Positions 1-9,548 of a stretch of DNA of 64,000 nucleotides are shown piece by piece (positions within the stretch are counted from its first letter, which is position 1; every line of letters starts with the position of its first letter). Source of the DNA: CAZRUA01 sp964603125 (lineage in GTDB: Bacteria > Bacteroidota > Bacteroidia > B-17B0 > Aurantibacillaceae). The notes below the pieces were generated by a model that was not told the DNA's origin, ran no database searches, and saw only the letters and a list, made by a program, of their open reading frames with translations. The stretch lies in the NCBI GenBank assembly GCA_964603125.1, contig CAZRUA010000003.1, positions 13,285 to 77,284 of the forward strand, read 5' to 3'. The position numbers and the translations under genes are program-made.

Positions 1-1
1 T

Positions 2-3000
2 ATCATTACCGAAATTATGGCGGATGCAAATCCATCCATTGGCTTACCAATTGCAGAGTATGTTGAGTTGTACAATAAAAGTGCAGGTTACATTCAATTG
101 AATGGCTATAAAATTGCAGATAATATCGCGACAGGAGCAACCATCACCAGCAATTATTTATTAGCGCCTAATACTTATGTTTTAGTAGCTTCAAGTGCGG
201 ATACAGCAAGTTTTGTGGGTATATCAAATAAAATTGGTGTAAGTAGTTTTCCATCTCTAAACGATGGTGGTGATAATGTGTATTTAAAATCAAGTTCAGG
301 TGCTGTAATCGATTCTGTTAATTATGCAATTACTTGGTATAACGATGTTGCAAAAGATGATGGAGGTTGGAGTTTAGAATTGATTAATCCAAATGCTAAT
401 TTAACTTGTCCTGCAATAACCAACTGGACAGCCAGTAATGCTGCTATTGGCGGAACACCAGGAATACAAAATAGTGTGTTCTCTAATTTACCCGATAACA
501 CTTCTCCTAGCTTAGTGAGCGTTAGTTATACCGATAGTTTACATATTGATGTTTGTTTCAGTGAAGCAATTGATGTAGCATTAGCAAATAATCCATCTAA
601 TTTTAATATTAGTAATGGTATTGGAACTCCAACTGGAGCAGGTATTTCTATCGATGGAAAATGTGTTGCTTTAACATTGGCTACTAGTATGATTACTCAA
701 ACACAATACACAGTAACTTTTGCAACTTTGGCGGATTGTTCAGGGAATTTAGTAAGTCCTAACAATGGCAGTTTCACTTATATTTTACCAAGTGTAGCAT
801 CATATAAGGATGTTATCATCACGGAGATTATGGCGGATGCAAATCCATCTATTGGTTTGCCAATTGCTGAGTACGTTGAGTTGTATAATCGTGGAACGGG
901 TTATGTACAGTTAAATGGATATAAAATTGCCGATAACATTGCTTCTGGTAATACAATTACTACCAATTTTTTATTGGCTCCTAATGCTTATGTTATTTTA
1001 ACTGCAGCAGCTGATACGGCTAGTTTTGTTGGTATTACAAATAAAATTGGTTTCAGTTCATTTCCTTCATTAAATGATGGCGGTGATAATGTGTATTTAA
1101 AATCTGATTTAGGTACTATTATCGATTCGGTAAACTATAGTATTTCATGGTACAATAATCCTAATAAAGATGATGGAGGTTGGAGCTTAGAATTAATTAA
1201 TCCATTAGTAAATATAAATTGTTCTCAAGCTTTTAATTGGACAGCAAGCAATAATGCTATTGGAGGAACACCGGGTGCTCAAAACTCAGTATATTCAATT
1301 GCGCCTGATGTAACAGCACCAAGCATTGCAAATGTTAATGTTGTGGATGCAACACATGTTACTGTATGTTTTTCTGAACCAATACTGGCTAGTTTGCTAA
1401 ACAATGTTTCTAATTATTCAATAAATAATGGTGGTGGTAGTCCATTGTCAGTTGTGGTTTCTAGTGATGCCATGTGTGTAGATATGGTTTTAGCTGGAGC
1501 ATTAGTTAATCAAACCAATTATGTATTAACATGTTCTAACTTATCAGATTGTAGCGGAAATATTTTAAATCCAAACACAGCAAATCTTTCATACTACATT
1601 GCTAAAACATTTGATGTAGTGATTAACGAAATCATGTGTGATCCAGATCCTTCAGTTGCTTTGCCAAACGGCGAGTATCTTGAATTGAAAAACAAAAGTA
1701 ATTACTCGGTTAGTTTAAATAACTGGACAATACAAGTAAATTCAACCGTTAAAACTATTCCAAGCATAGTTATTCCTTCTGGAGGATATGTGGCTTTAAT
1801 GAGCGCATCTACCAAATTAATGTATGTAGGTAATTTCCCTGGATTAAATGTATTAGAAGTTCCAAGTTTCCCTTCTTTAACTAACACCAGCGGAACAATT
1901 ATTTTGCGTGATAACAATGGAATAATGATACACACCGTTTCTTACTACGACTCTTGGTATGCAGATGCAATTAAAGCTGATGGTGGTTGGAGTTTAGAAA
2001 TGATTGATGCAAATAATCCTTGTGGTGAAGCCGATAACTGGAAGGCTTCTGTAAGTGCTGATGGAGGAACTCCGGCTTATGCAAATTCAATTGCAGCTAG
2101 TAACCCAGATTTGATTGCTCCAATGCTTGATCATATTTCAGTTTTAGGAACAGATACTTTGCAATTTTATTTTAACGAAACAATTGATAGTTTAACTTAC
2201 TTAAATAGTTTACACTATACTTTTGATAATGGTTTAGTAGCGAGTTCAACAATAATACCAATAGCGAGTGATTTTAAATCGGTTAAAGTAAAACTATCAA
2301 CGCCGCTTCAGTTAGGAGTTATCTATACTGGAACGGTTACCACTGGAGTGTTAGATTGTGCAGGTAATCCGGTAGGTGCAAATAATTCAGCGCGATTTGC
2401 TTTACCTCAAGCAGTTGCTGTTGGCGATATTGTTATTAATGAAGTATTGTTCGATCCAAATACAGGTGGAGAAGAGTTTATTGAAATTTACAATAAGAGT
2501 AACAAAACTATTGACTTGTTTAATGTTTATACGAGTGATTACGATACGTTAACAAATACAGTTTTAAATAAAAAGGCAATTTCTACGGATGGTTATTTAT
2601 TCTTCCCTAATGAGTATTTATTATTGAGTAGAAACGGAAATACAGTTAAATCGCAATACACTACGCAAAATCCAAATGCGTTTTTAAATGTAAGTGCTTT
2701 ACCATCTTTAAGTACCGAGGATGTTGTAGCTTTAAGTACCGCAAATGATACAGCAATTGATTATTTAATTTATTCGGATAAAATGCACTTCCCGCTTTTA
2801 AATATTACTAAAGGAGTATCGTTAGAACGAATTGATTTTAACCGTCCAAGCAATGATAAAACAAATTGGAATTCGGCTTCTAGTCAGGTTGGTTTTGCAA
2901 CCCCTGGTTATCGTAACTCACAATACATGAGTACGGATGCAGCTTCAGTATTTTCAGTTAGTCCCGAAACATTTAGTCCCGACAACGATGGTTACAATGA

Positions 3001-3259
3001 TGTTATAAATATCAATTACAGTTTAAATGAAAGTGGTAAGTATGCAAACATTACCATTTACGATGCAAAGGGACGATTTGTAAAGTACTTAGTTAAAAAC
3101 GAATTGTTGGGTACTACTGGCACTTTTAGTTGGAATGGAATTACAGAGCAAAACGAAAAGGCGCCTATCGGTATTTATGTAATCTATGCTGAAATAACGG
3201 ATTTAGCAGGCAAATTAACCAAGCATAAAATTGCTTGTGTGTTGGCTGGGAAGCAGTAG
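2..3259 (+). CDS. Lamin-tail-domain repeat surface protein, 5' end outside window
   Basis: The reading frame is open to the first base of the window, so the true start lies upstream; the ATG at 17 is internal, because the same residues ITEIMADANPS recur in the next repeat unit. Four lamin-tail-like domains begin near 17, 830, 1634 and 2447 (spacings 813, 804 and 813 bases). Each of the first three is followed by an Ig-like domain of the kind marked by 'CFSE' and 'DCSGN'. Units one and two are much more alike than the others. The last ~95 residues (FSPDNDGYND...) resemble the FlgD/CHU_C-like Ig fold that ends many T9SS-exported proteins. Likely an extracellular or surface-attached structural protein; ligand unknown. 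No terminator is obvious after it. Confidence 0.85.
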   Translation: MITEIMADANPSIGLPIAEYVELYNKSAGYIQLNGYKIADNIATGATITSNYLLAPNTYVLVASSADTASFVGISNKIGVSSFPSLNDGGDNVYLKSSSGAVIDSVNYAITWYNDVAKDDGGWSLELINPNANLTCPAITNWTASNAAIGGTPGIQNSVFSNLPDNTSPSLVSVSYTDSLHIDVCFSEAIDVALANNPSNFNISNGIGTPTGAGISIDGKCVALTLATSMITQTQYTVTFATLADCSGNLVSPNNGSFTYILPSVASYKDVIITEIMADANPSIGLPIAEYVELYNRGTGYVQLNGYKIADNIASGNTITTNFLLAPNAYVILTAAADTASFVGITNKIGFSSFPSLNDGGDNVYLKSDLGTIIDSVNYSISWYNNPNKDDGGWSLELINPLVNINCSQAFNWTASNNAIGGTPGAQNSVYSIAPDVTAPSIANVNVVDATHVTVCFSEPILASLLNNVSNYSINNGGGSPLSVVVSSDAMCVDMVLAGALVNQTNYVLTCSNLSDCSGNILNPNTANLSYYIAKTFDVVINEIMCDPDPSVALPNGEYLELKNKSNYSVSLNNWTIQVNSTVKTIPSIVIPSGGYVALMSASTKLMYVGNFPGLNVLEVPSFPSLTNTSGTIILRDNNGIMIHTVSYYDSWYADAIKADGGWSLEMIDANNPCGEADNWKASVSADGGTPAYANSIAASNPDLIAPMLDHISVLGTDTLQFYFNETIDSLTYLNSLHYTFDNGLVASSTIIPIASDFKSVKVKLSTPLQLGVIYTGTVTTGVLDCAGNPVGANNSARFALPQAVAVGDIVINEVLFDPNTGGEEFIEIYNKSNKTIDLFNVYTSDYDTLTNTVLNKKAISTDGYLFFPNEYLLLSRNGNTVKSQYTTQNPNAFLNVSALPSLSTEDVVALSTANDTAIDYLIYSDKMHFPLLNITKGVSLERIDFNRPSNDKTNWNSASSQVGFATPGYRNSQYMSTDAASVFSVSPETFSPDNDGYNDVININYSLNESGKYANITIYDAKGRFVKYLVKNELLGTTGTFSWNGITEQNEKAPIGIYVIYAEITDLAGKLTKHKIACVLAGKQ

Positions 3260-3302
3260 CTTTAGAAGTTTTTATCGTACACACGTTTTGCGGAATAAAT
3301 AT

Positions 3303-3333
3303 TTTGTTTTAATAAATTCATTTGCTACTTTAG
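3303..3333 (+). promoter_or_regulatory. Candidate Bacteroidota promoter for the hydrolase-like gene at 3361
   Basis: TTTG at 3303-3306 is followed after 19 bases by TACTTTAG at 3326-3333, one mismatch from TAnnTTTG. The element sits about 28 bases before the ATG at 3361. Confidence 0.4.
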
Positions 3334-3360
3334 CATTGAAACAAACAAAACCTATTATTT

Positions 3361-4575
3361 ATGAAAGTTGGAATTTATATTCCTGGTATTGGACAATCTT
3401 TTGTGTCCGAATCTGTTGAGAAATACGCTGAACGTTTAATGAATGAAATGCATTACGCAACTGTTGGTAAGAAGTATGAGCTAAAATCTGAAAAGGTTAA
3501 ATATTCAAATGAAAGATATAGTAATGTTGTTAGTATTTGCGAAACTGGCGAATCCTCCAAAGTAGTTTACAAATTATATGATTTTAATTACCATGCATTA
3601 CTAACGGATAAGTTTAATCGACAATCGATAATTCTGAAAAATATTTGGTTGTTTTTTGTTGTTCTTCGAAAGTTTCCACAAGTAATATTTAGAGTATTTA
3701 AGCCATCTAGCCACAATCGTTCTTACCAAACGCTATACATGTTTGGTATATTTTTATTAATGGCTTTTGCGGTGCTAATCATGCTTCCTGCAACTATTGG
3801 CGCTGTTGGCGATTTATGGAATGATCCAAACGGTAGTGGTATTTTAGGTGCTGTTAAAAATAAAATTACAACTCGAGATATTCCTTTTGTCTCAATCCGC
3901 GCAATTCAAGAATTTTCAGCATTAATTTTATCTCTTACCTCTTTGTTAATTGTGTTTGTTCCTAATTCAAAAGTGCTTGTTTTAGATTTAGCTACCGAGT
4001 TTGTTTGTGTAAACGGATATATACAAGATGGGGCACAAAAGCAATTCTTACAAGGTAATTTAGAATTACTGGTTGATCATATTTCTGAAGTTGAAGGCGA
4101 TTGTAAAATTCATATACACTCATATAGTTACGGAAGTATAATTGCTTTGGATTATATTTTTCCTTTTGGTAGCAGGGTAACTAAGAATTCAGAAAAAATG
4201 TGTGAAGCGATTGTTACTATTGGCGCTCCAGTTGAGTTTTTAAAATCGTATTATACTCAGTTTTATGAGAATAGAAGTATGGTAATGGATGATAAAATTA
4301 CATGGTTAAATATTTACTCTAGCACTGATGTATTCGCGTCAAATTTCAGAAATGATTTAAAAATTGGAGAAGCTCAGTTTGGAATCAAGCATTCAAAAAC
4401 TATACCTATCAACTTAAATTATGAAGTTATACCTAAGATAAAGAATGGTTTTGTTGGCTTTTTTATGTTAAGTGGGGTAAAAGCACATGGCATGTATTGG
4501 GATCAGAGTACTCAGGGACAAAGCTGTTTAAGGCTGATTCATGATGAAATGGTAAATAGAAATTATTTTAATTAG
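3361..4575 (+). CDS. Predicted membrane protein with alpha/beta-hydrolase-like nucleophile elbow
   Basis: No named family was recognised. The 404-residue protein begins with YIPGIG, like the first strand and oxyanion turn of alpha/beta hydrolases. It has two hydrophobic segments (about residues 125-148 and 185-202). A nucleophile-elbow-like sequence HSYSYGS (about 253-259, candidate Ser256) follows, then IGAP and, near the C terminus, VKAHGMYWD, which could supply the catalytic His. This order suggests a lipase- or esterase-like domain interrupted by, or tethered through, a transmembrane hairpin. The elbow has Ser where the first Gly of GxSxG normally stands. It has its own candidate promoter and converges on the next gene. 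Confidence 0.7.
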   Translation: MKVGIYIPGIGQSFVSESVEKYAERLMNEMHYATVGKKYELKSEKVKYSNERYSNVVSICETGESSKVVYKLYDFNYHALLTDKFNRQSIILKNIWLFFVVLRKFPQVIFRVFKPSSHNRSYQTLYMFGIFLLMAFAVLIMLPATIGAVGDLWNDPNGSGILGAVKNKITTRDIPFVSIRAIQEFSALILSLTSLLIVFVPNSKVLVLDLATEFVCVNGYIQDGAQKQFLQGNLELLVDHISEVEGDCKIHIHSYSYGSIIALDYIFPFGSRVTKNSEKMCEAIVTIGAPVEFLKSYYTQFYENRSMVMDDKITWLNIYSSTDVFASNFRNDLKIGEAQFGIKHSKTIPINLNYEVIPKIKNGFVGFFMLSGVKAHGMYWDQSTQGQSCLRLIHDEMVNRNYFN

Positions 4576-4579
4576 TTTT

Positions 4580-5053
4580 CTATAATCCTTCAATATCCTT
4601 CCAAAAGTCAGCTCTTAAATCTTCGTGTAAACTGCCAATTAAAGTGTCAATTTTTTTGAGTTGTTGGTCATACATGTTTACCAGAAGCTGACTTTTATGA
4701 ATCGGGATTTTTGCTTCTTTAATTTTTTGGCAAAAATAAATATGCAGCTCTGCCGCAGCGGCTTTGTCGCCAATATACTTGCAGTATTTACTGATTAAGC
4801 GTAAAATTTTGCGCAAACTTTTCTTTGTATAGTAAAGATTGGTTTGTGATTTTAAATCTTCAAAATTAAAATCAATTTCTTCTTTAACGGCTGTAATAAA
4901 GCTTTGTTTGTCGTGTGCTTGGAATAAGAGGTAATCTAAAAATTCCTTGTTGTCTTTTTTGTATTTAGCAATACTCAAACATATCTCCACCAATTGCTTT
5001 TGAGGTAATTCGTTTAGTTCTTTTTTAAGTTCGCTGATGCTAGATACTTTCAA
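4580..5053 (-). CDS. Small conserved-looking protein of unknown function (DUF6155-like?)
   Basis: A 157-residue soluble, Lys- and Leu-rich, apparently all-helical protein with no signal peptide. The opening SELKKELNELPQKQLVEICLSIAKYKKDNKEFLDYLL resembles from memory the start of DUF6155-type proteins of Bacteroidota, an attribution I hold only weakly. It ends 4 bases from the convergent hydrolase-like gene and starts 40 bases after the cytochrome gene stop, so the two leftward genes could be co-transcribed. Function unknown. Confidence 0.7.
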   Translation of the reverse strand: MKVSSISELKKELNELPQKQLVEICLSIAKYKKDNKEFLDYLLFQAHDKQSFITAVKEEIDFNFEDLKSQTNLYYTKKSLRKILRLISKYCKYIGDKAAAAELHIYFCQKIKEAKIPIHKSQLLVNMYDQQLKKIDTLIGSLHEDLRADFWKDIEGL

Positions 5054-5093
5054 GGCTTATTTCATTAAGTCAAATTACATGCTGAACGTTGAA

Positions 5094-7040
5094 TTATTCT
5101 CGAATTACCTTTTCGTAAAGCACTTGTTTGCCATCAAAAATTTCTACGTAGTAAATCCCTCTTGTGTCAGGCAGTGTAAGCTGAATAGGGCTCATTAAAT
5201 TGTTTTCAATTTTTTGAACCAATTGCCCTGTTGATGTGTAAACGCTAACATTTTTTAATGCAAAGTTTTTAGGAACATAAATACTAATATTTCCATCGCT
5301 CGTTGGGTCCGGACTAATTACAAAATTGTTTTTGTAATAAGATTTAATGTTTACAGTAATATTTGTTACCGAGTCACAACCTACAAGTGAAGGGGCTTTA
5401 TTAGCGGCATTATACATGGCTTTAAAACTGTCAATCGGCGCACTTGAGTAGCTAAACATTTCCGCTAAATATGCTGGAGGAACTGGCTGATAATACACTT
5501 TAGTTACAATTTTAAACGAAGATGTATATCCATTTAATGGAATGTGGTAATGCACAACATCTCTACCATTTCCTTCTGATCCGTTGGAGAATTTATTGAA
5601 GTCTGGGTCAGATTCAGCGTCTCCAACTATTTTTATTGTATCATACATTGGTGCTGTTGTTAAAAAGCCTTCAGGTACTAAACGATTATCTTTTAAAAGT
5701 GTATCGGCTCTTTCTAACACTGTCGTCTTATTTTTATTTACATCACCCATTACCATCTCATATATCTGAGCTTGTTGTTCGCTGTTTATAATGTTGTAAT
5801 GTTTTTCAAATGGGTTATCAATATTTTTAACCTCGTAGTTCGAATCAAACATTCCTGATTCGAAAATGGTATCATTTACCGAACCAACCACTGCCATTTG
5901 AAGCACGGCTCTTCTGGCAGGATAACCTGAAGGAAATTTATGTCCAGCTTTATTTAATAATCTTACTCTAACAAAAGCACTATCGTTACTAACACTGTCA
6001 AGCAACAAATCAACATCAAGTGTATTATATCTTAAATTATCTGTTGTTATTGCAAGTGTAGAATCAAAGTTTTTATCTGGAGTTTTAATGCCTAATTTAC
6101 TTTTGTTTTGTTTTATCAAACCAATCATAAATGTATTGCCTCCTTGAAATTTATGTTGATTGAATGGGAAACGCTTTTGAATGTTTAAGTATTGGTTTGC
6201 AATTCTTATTGAATCAGATGATTGAGGCATATGACAAGCTTGGCAAGTTATATTGTCTTGTGATGCAGCGGAATTTAACCACTCATGATAGGTTGCTTGC
6301 TCTGTAAATGTTCTCCCTGTTGGTACGCCTAGTAAGTCAACCGACTGCGTTTGCAAAGTATGGCATGGTGAACAGAATTTAGATTCGCTTACATGTGAGC
6401 TATGGGTTGGTAAAAAACCAACATATAATTGCATTGGTCCAACGATTGGATTTAAGAAAGGACCATACTCAACTTTATTTGTATCATACGGAATATTACC
6501 CGAAAACATATTGCCAAGTCCATTTGGGCCAATTGTATGACAACCGCTGCAAGATACGCCGTCAATACCTAATGTATCATTATCTAAATCAGCAATGGTA
6601 TAATGTTGGTAACCTTTAAAAAACGATGTGTAATGTCCCATTGGTGCGTGACATGAGGTACATTTATCTTGAAGTTCTAATGAGTGAGCTGGATTTACTA
6701 ATATTTCATGACTTACTTTTGCTCTCCACAATGGGTCACGTGCTGAGTTGGCCATCATCGTTGCTTCCCAATCATCCAACAAATTAATGCTCTCTCCAGT
6801 TGAAGTAATATTAGCGTAATTTAATGAGTCATATCCATGGCAATTACGGCAATGTTCATGTGTTAAAAAATATTCTCCTGGTGCAATAGGCACGCTTAAT
6901 TCGTTTTGTAAGGTTTTGGCTTCTTTTTCCGAGTGAAATTTCTTTTTCACAGGCTCATCAATAACAAATGCTTTATTAATAGCGCTTAGCAGCACTACGC
7001 AAAATAAAAGAGAAAACAGAATTAGTTTTTTTAAGCGCAT
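5094..7040 (-). CDS. Pentaheme c-type cytochrome with T9SS C-terminal sorting domain
   Basis: The 648-residue protein has an N-terminal signal peptide (MRLKKLILFSLLFCVVLLSA) and five CxxCH haem-attachment motifs at about residues 64-68, 127-131, 164-168, 223-227 and 266-270. A long segment without haem motifs follows, and the last ~80 residues (VISPDPTSDG ... GIYYVEIFDG) match a type A T9SS sorting domain. It is therefore predicted to be haem-loaded in the periplasm and then moved to the cell surface. The haem spacing is like that of cytochrome c-552/c-554 family multihaem proteins, but a specific substrate cannot be assigned. Two minus-strand TAnnTTTG-type boxes (complement of 7063-7070 and 7081-7088) lie just upstream. 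Confidence 0.88.
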   Translation of the reverse strand: MRLKKLILFSLLFCVVLLSAINKAFVIDEPVKKKFHSEKEAKTLQNELSVPIAPGEYFLTHEHCRNCHGYDSLNYANITSTGESINLLDDWEATMMANSARDPLWRAKVSHEILVNPAHSLELQDKCTSCHAPMGHYTSFFKGYQHYTIADLDNDTLGIDGVSCSGCHTIGPNGLGNMFSGNIPYDTNKVEYGPFLNPIVGPMQLYVGFLPTHSSHVSESKFCSPCHTLQTQSVDLLGVPTGRTFTEQATYHEWLNSAASQDNITCQACHMPQSSDSIRIANQYLNIQKRFPFNQHKFQGGNTFMIGLIKQNKSKLGIKTPDKNFDSTLAITTDNLRYNTLDVDLLLDSVSNDSAFVRVRLLNKAGHKFPSGYPARRAVLQMAVVGSVNDTIFESGMFDSNYEVKNIDNPFEKHYNIINSEQQAQIYEMVMGDVNKNKTTVLERADTLLKDNRLVPEGFLTTAPMYDTIKIVGDAESDPDFNKFSNGSEGNGRDVVHYHIPLNGYTSSFKIVTKVYYQPVPPAYLAEMFSYSSAPIDSFKAMYNAANKAPSLVGCDSVTNITVNIKSYYKNNFVISPDPTSDGNISIYVPKNFALKNVSVYTSTGQLVQKIENNLMSPIQLTLPDTRGIYYVEIFDGKQVLYEKVIRE

Positions 7041-7112
7041 GACATTTGTTTTTAAGAATCAACAAAGTTAATTTACCAAACAAATATAGCGTTTGAAACA
7101 TTAAAATTGAAA

Positions 7113-7613
7113 TTAATCTTCCGAAAAATGACTTTTCTCAATTCCTTTTAATACATCTATAATCAAATCCTGCTCAAATCCTCTGCTATATGCATATTGC
7201 AGCAGTTTGTAATGTCTTTTTACGCTGTTTTTTTCTTTCAGTTCTCGAGCTTTTTTCTCTAATACAACTTTTAGTGTTGTTAAATAATCATCTTCATTAA
7301 TAAGACTTAAAGCCTTTTTAATACAAACATCAGGAACTTTTTTTTGCTTCAGTTCCACTTTTATTTTTACTCGCCCCCACTTTTTAACTCTAAATTTCCC
7401 TCCTGCAAAGGCTATTGCAAAACGCTCCTCATTTAAAAAATTCTGACTAATTAATTCCGAAATAATATTTTCAACAGCATCGGGCCATAGTCCCCATGAG
7501 TAAAGCTTATCCCTGCATTCTTGCTGCGACCTTTCTTGATAAGCACACCAACTCTGCATTTTTATAAATGCAGCATTTGGGTCAGTGATTTTTATAGGTT
7601 CTTTGTTTACCAT
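7113..7613 (-). CDS. recX: Regulatory protein RecX
   Basis: A 166-residue, mostly helical protein with the RecX pattern of three tandem three-helix units: CAYQERSQQECRDKL, ISELISQNFLNEERFAIAFAGGKFRVKKWGRVKIKVELKQKKV, and a C-terminal unit with LLQYAYSRGFEQDLIIDVL. RecX binds RecA filaments and limits recombination and SOS activity. Length is normal for the family. It is transcribed divergently from the MFS transporter; recA is not in the window. Confidence 0.9.
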   Translation of the reverse strand: MVNKEPIKITDPNAAFIKMQSWCAYQERSQQECRDKLYSWGLWPDAVENIISELISQNFLNEERFAIAFAGGKFRVKKWGRVKIKVELKQKKVPDVCIKKALSLINEDDYLTTLKVVLEKKARELKEKNSVKRHYKLLQYAYSRGFEQDLIIDVLKGIEKSHFSED

Positions 7614-7630
7614 TAATAATTTTAACTTTG
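7602..7630 (+). promoter_or_regulatory. Candidate promoter for the MFS transporter
   Basis: TTTG at 7602-7605, a 17-base gap and a perfect TAACTTTG box at 7623-7630. It predicts transcription starting near 7637, consistent with the TTG start codon at 7652. Confidence 0.5.
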
Positions 7631-7663
7631 CAAACTTAATTAATAACTGCCTTGAAAAACAAA
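7631..7663 (-). promoter_or_regulatory. Candidate promoter for recX, back-to-back with the MFS promoter
   Basis: On the minus strand TTTG (complement of 7660-7663), a 21-base gap and TAAGTTTG (complement of 7631-7638) precede recX. The two -7 boxes abut, so 7623-7638 reads TAACTTTGCAAACTTA, almost its own reverse complement. Confidence 0.5.
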
Positions 7664-8908
7664 AAAGCTTTTAATTTAATTTTGCTTGCAAATATCGTTT
7701 CTGGTTTTGCTCAAGGTATAAGTATGCTGAGTATTCCTTGGTATTACAGTAAAGTGGTGCATCAAGAAAGTTTTTTTGGATGGGCTTATTTAGTGGTCAC
7801 CATTATTAGTTTGTTTTGGAGTATGTATTGCGGCACATTAATCGATAAGTATAATCGCAAAACAATTTTCATATATCTCAATGTAGTTGGAGGAATAATT
7901 TTACTAAGTGTTTCAGCATTGATGTTTGGAACTCAGCAGCTTAATAATTGGCTTATTTTATTGGTGTTCGCAACAACCATAATGGTTTGGAACATGCATT
8001 ATCCAGCTTTGTATGCACTTGGACATGAGTTAATGGAGAAGGATAATTTTGGGAAGTTTAATTCGGCACTCGAAATTCAGGGGCAATCAACAACAATTGC
8101 AGCCGGTGCAGTTGGCGCTATGTTATTGCAGGGTGTTGATGAAAGCAATTTTACATTATTAGGAATGACTTTCGGACACATTCAAATTAGCAAATGGGAT
8201 TTAAACGAAATATTTTTGATGGATGGAATAACTTACCTATTGGCAATTATTTTAATTTCCATGGTGAAGTATTCTCCTCTAATAAAAGAAAAAACTCAGC
8301 CTGAAAGCGTTATTACTAGACTGGTTCAAGGTTTCGCATATTTAAAAAATAATAAGGCAACCTTTGTCTTTGGTTTAGCTTCATATTCAATATTTGCTGT
8401 ATTGTTAGTTGAAGTACATTTGTTATTGGCGTGGTATGTAAATAATCATTTAGGTAAAACAGCTGACGTTTATAGTTTTGCCGAAATATTCTATTCCATC
8501 GGTGCTTTGTTCGCTGGTATTGCTATACGTAAAATATTTGCTAAGTCTAATACAGTTAAGGCTGTATTAATCTTAATGGCTATAACCACAATTGTATTAA
8601 TGGTAGCTGCCGGAACGAAAAGTGTTATTGTTTTTTACATGTTTAGTTTAGCTATTGGTGTTACAAACGCTGGTACACGTGTGTTACGATTGACATGGTT
8701 GTTTAATAAAGTCCCTAATCATTTAATGGGTAGAGTAGGTGGGGTATTCGGGGCTTTAAATATTTTTCAACGCATGGTATTAATTGCTGTGTTTTCTATT
8801 CCTTTTTTTAGCATTGGAAGTCATGTAACATTGGCTTATTTCATTTCTGGAGTATTTATACTTTTGAATTTTCTGGTAATATTAAAGTTTTATAAAAAAT
8901 TAATTTAG
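7652..8908 (+). CDS. Major facilitator superfamily transporter
   Basis: A 418-residue integral membrane protein with about 12 hydrophobic helices and the MFS loop 2-3 signature GTLIDKYNRKTIFIY. A charged cytoplasmic loop (KEKTQPESVITRL) divides the two halves. The family exports drugs or metabolites by proton exchange; the substrate here cannot be told. The start is TTG: no in-frame ATG gives a complete first helix, and the promoter-like boxes lie 22 bases upstream. The MBL-fold gene follows 4 bases after the stop, suggesting a two-gene operon. Confidence 0.85.
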   Translation: MKNKKAFNLILLANIVSGFAQGISMLSIPWYYSKVVHQESFFGWAYLVVTIISLFWSMYCGTLIDKYNRKTIFIYLNVVGGIILLSVSALMFGTQQLNNWLILLVFATTIMVWNMHYPALYALGHELMEKDNFGKFNSALEIQGQSTTIAAGAVGAMLLQGVDESNFTLLGMTFGHIQISKWDLNEIFLMDGITYLLAIILISMVKYSPLIKEKTQPESVITRLVQGFAYLKNNKATFVFGLASYSIFAVLLVEVHLLLAWYVNNHLGKTADVYSFAEIFYSIGALFAGIAIRKIFAKSNTVKAVLILMAITTIVLMVAAGTKSVIVFYMFSLAIGVTNAGTRVLRLTWLFNKVPNHLMGRVGGVFGALNIFQRMVLIAVFSIPFFSIGSHVTLAYFISGVFILLNFLVILKFYKKLI

Positions 8909-8912
8909 AATA

Positions 8913-9548
8913 ATGCAAGTACAAAAATTTACTTTCGGTCCTTTTCAAGAAAATACTTACGTTTTATCTGATGAAACCAAATCTGCTGTAATCATTGACC
9001 CGGGCTGTTTTACAGCTCAAGAAGAAAATGAACTTCAAAGTTTTATTTCAGGTCAATCGTTAAAAGTTGAAATGTTGCTAAATACTCACGCCCATCTCGA
9101 TCATATTGCAGGTAATAAATTTGTTTTTGATATATACGGTTTGCAACCAATTATGCATAAGGATGATTTGCCCATCTTAGATAATCAATTGTCTTCAAGT
9201 ACCATGTATGGCTTGCCTTGTAACATTTCGCCGCGTCCTTTAAAATTTATAAGCGATGGAGAGATAATTACTTTTGGTAAAACTAATCTTAAGGTTATTC
9301 ATGCTCCTGGCCACGCTCCCGGCCACGTTGTTTTTTATCATATGGAAAGCAGTGTTTTAATAAATGGTGATGTGCTTTTTAGTGGAAGTATTGGTCGCAC
9401 TGATTTGCCATTAGGGAATCATGAAACACTTATAAAATCAATTAAAACCAAACTTTTTGTTTTACCTGATAATACTTTGGTTTACACAGGTCATGGTCCG
9501 GAAACAACAATTGGCCGCGAAAAAATATCAAACCCATTTTTGGTTTAG
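8913..9548 (+). CDS. MBL-fold metallo-hydrolase, glyoxalase II-like
   Basis: A 211-residue protein with the metallo-beta-lactamase motifs in order: THAHLDH (about residues 58-64, dinuclear metal site), GHAPGHVVFY, INGDVLFSGSIGRTDLP and YTGHGPETTIGRE. It is short like the YcbL/GloB2 group, which hydrolyses thioesters such as S-lactoylglutathione, but true substrate is unproven. No signal peptide, so cytoplasmic. It follows the MFS gene by 4 bases and is probably co-transcribed. Confidence 0.9.
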   Translation: MQVQKFTFGPFQENTYVLSDETKSAVIIDPGCFTAQEENELQSFISGQSLKVEMLLNTHAHLDHIAGNKFVFDIYGLQPIMHKDDLPILDNQLSSSTMYGLPCNISPRPLKFISDGEIITFGKTNLKVIHAPGHAPGHVVFYHMESSVLINGDVLFSGSIGRTDLPLGNHETLIKSIKTKLFVLPDNTLVYTGHGPETTIGREKISNPFLV

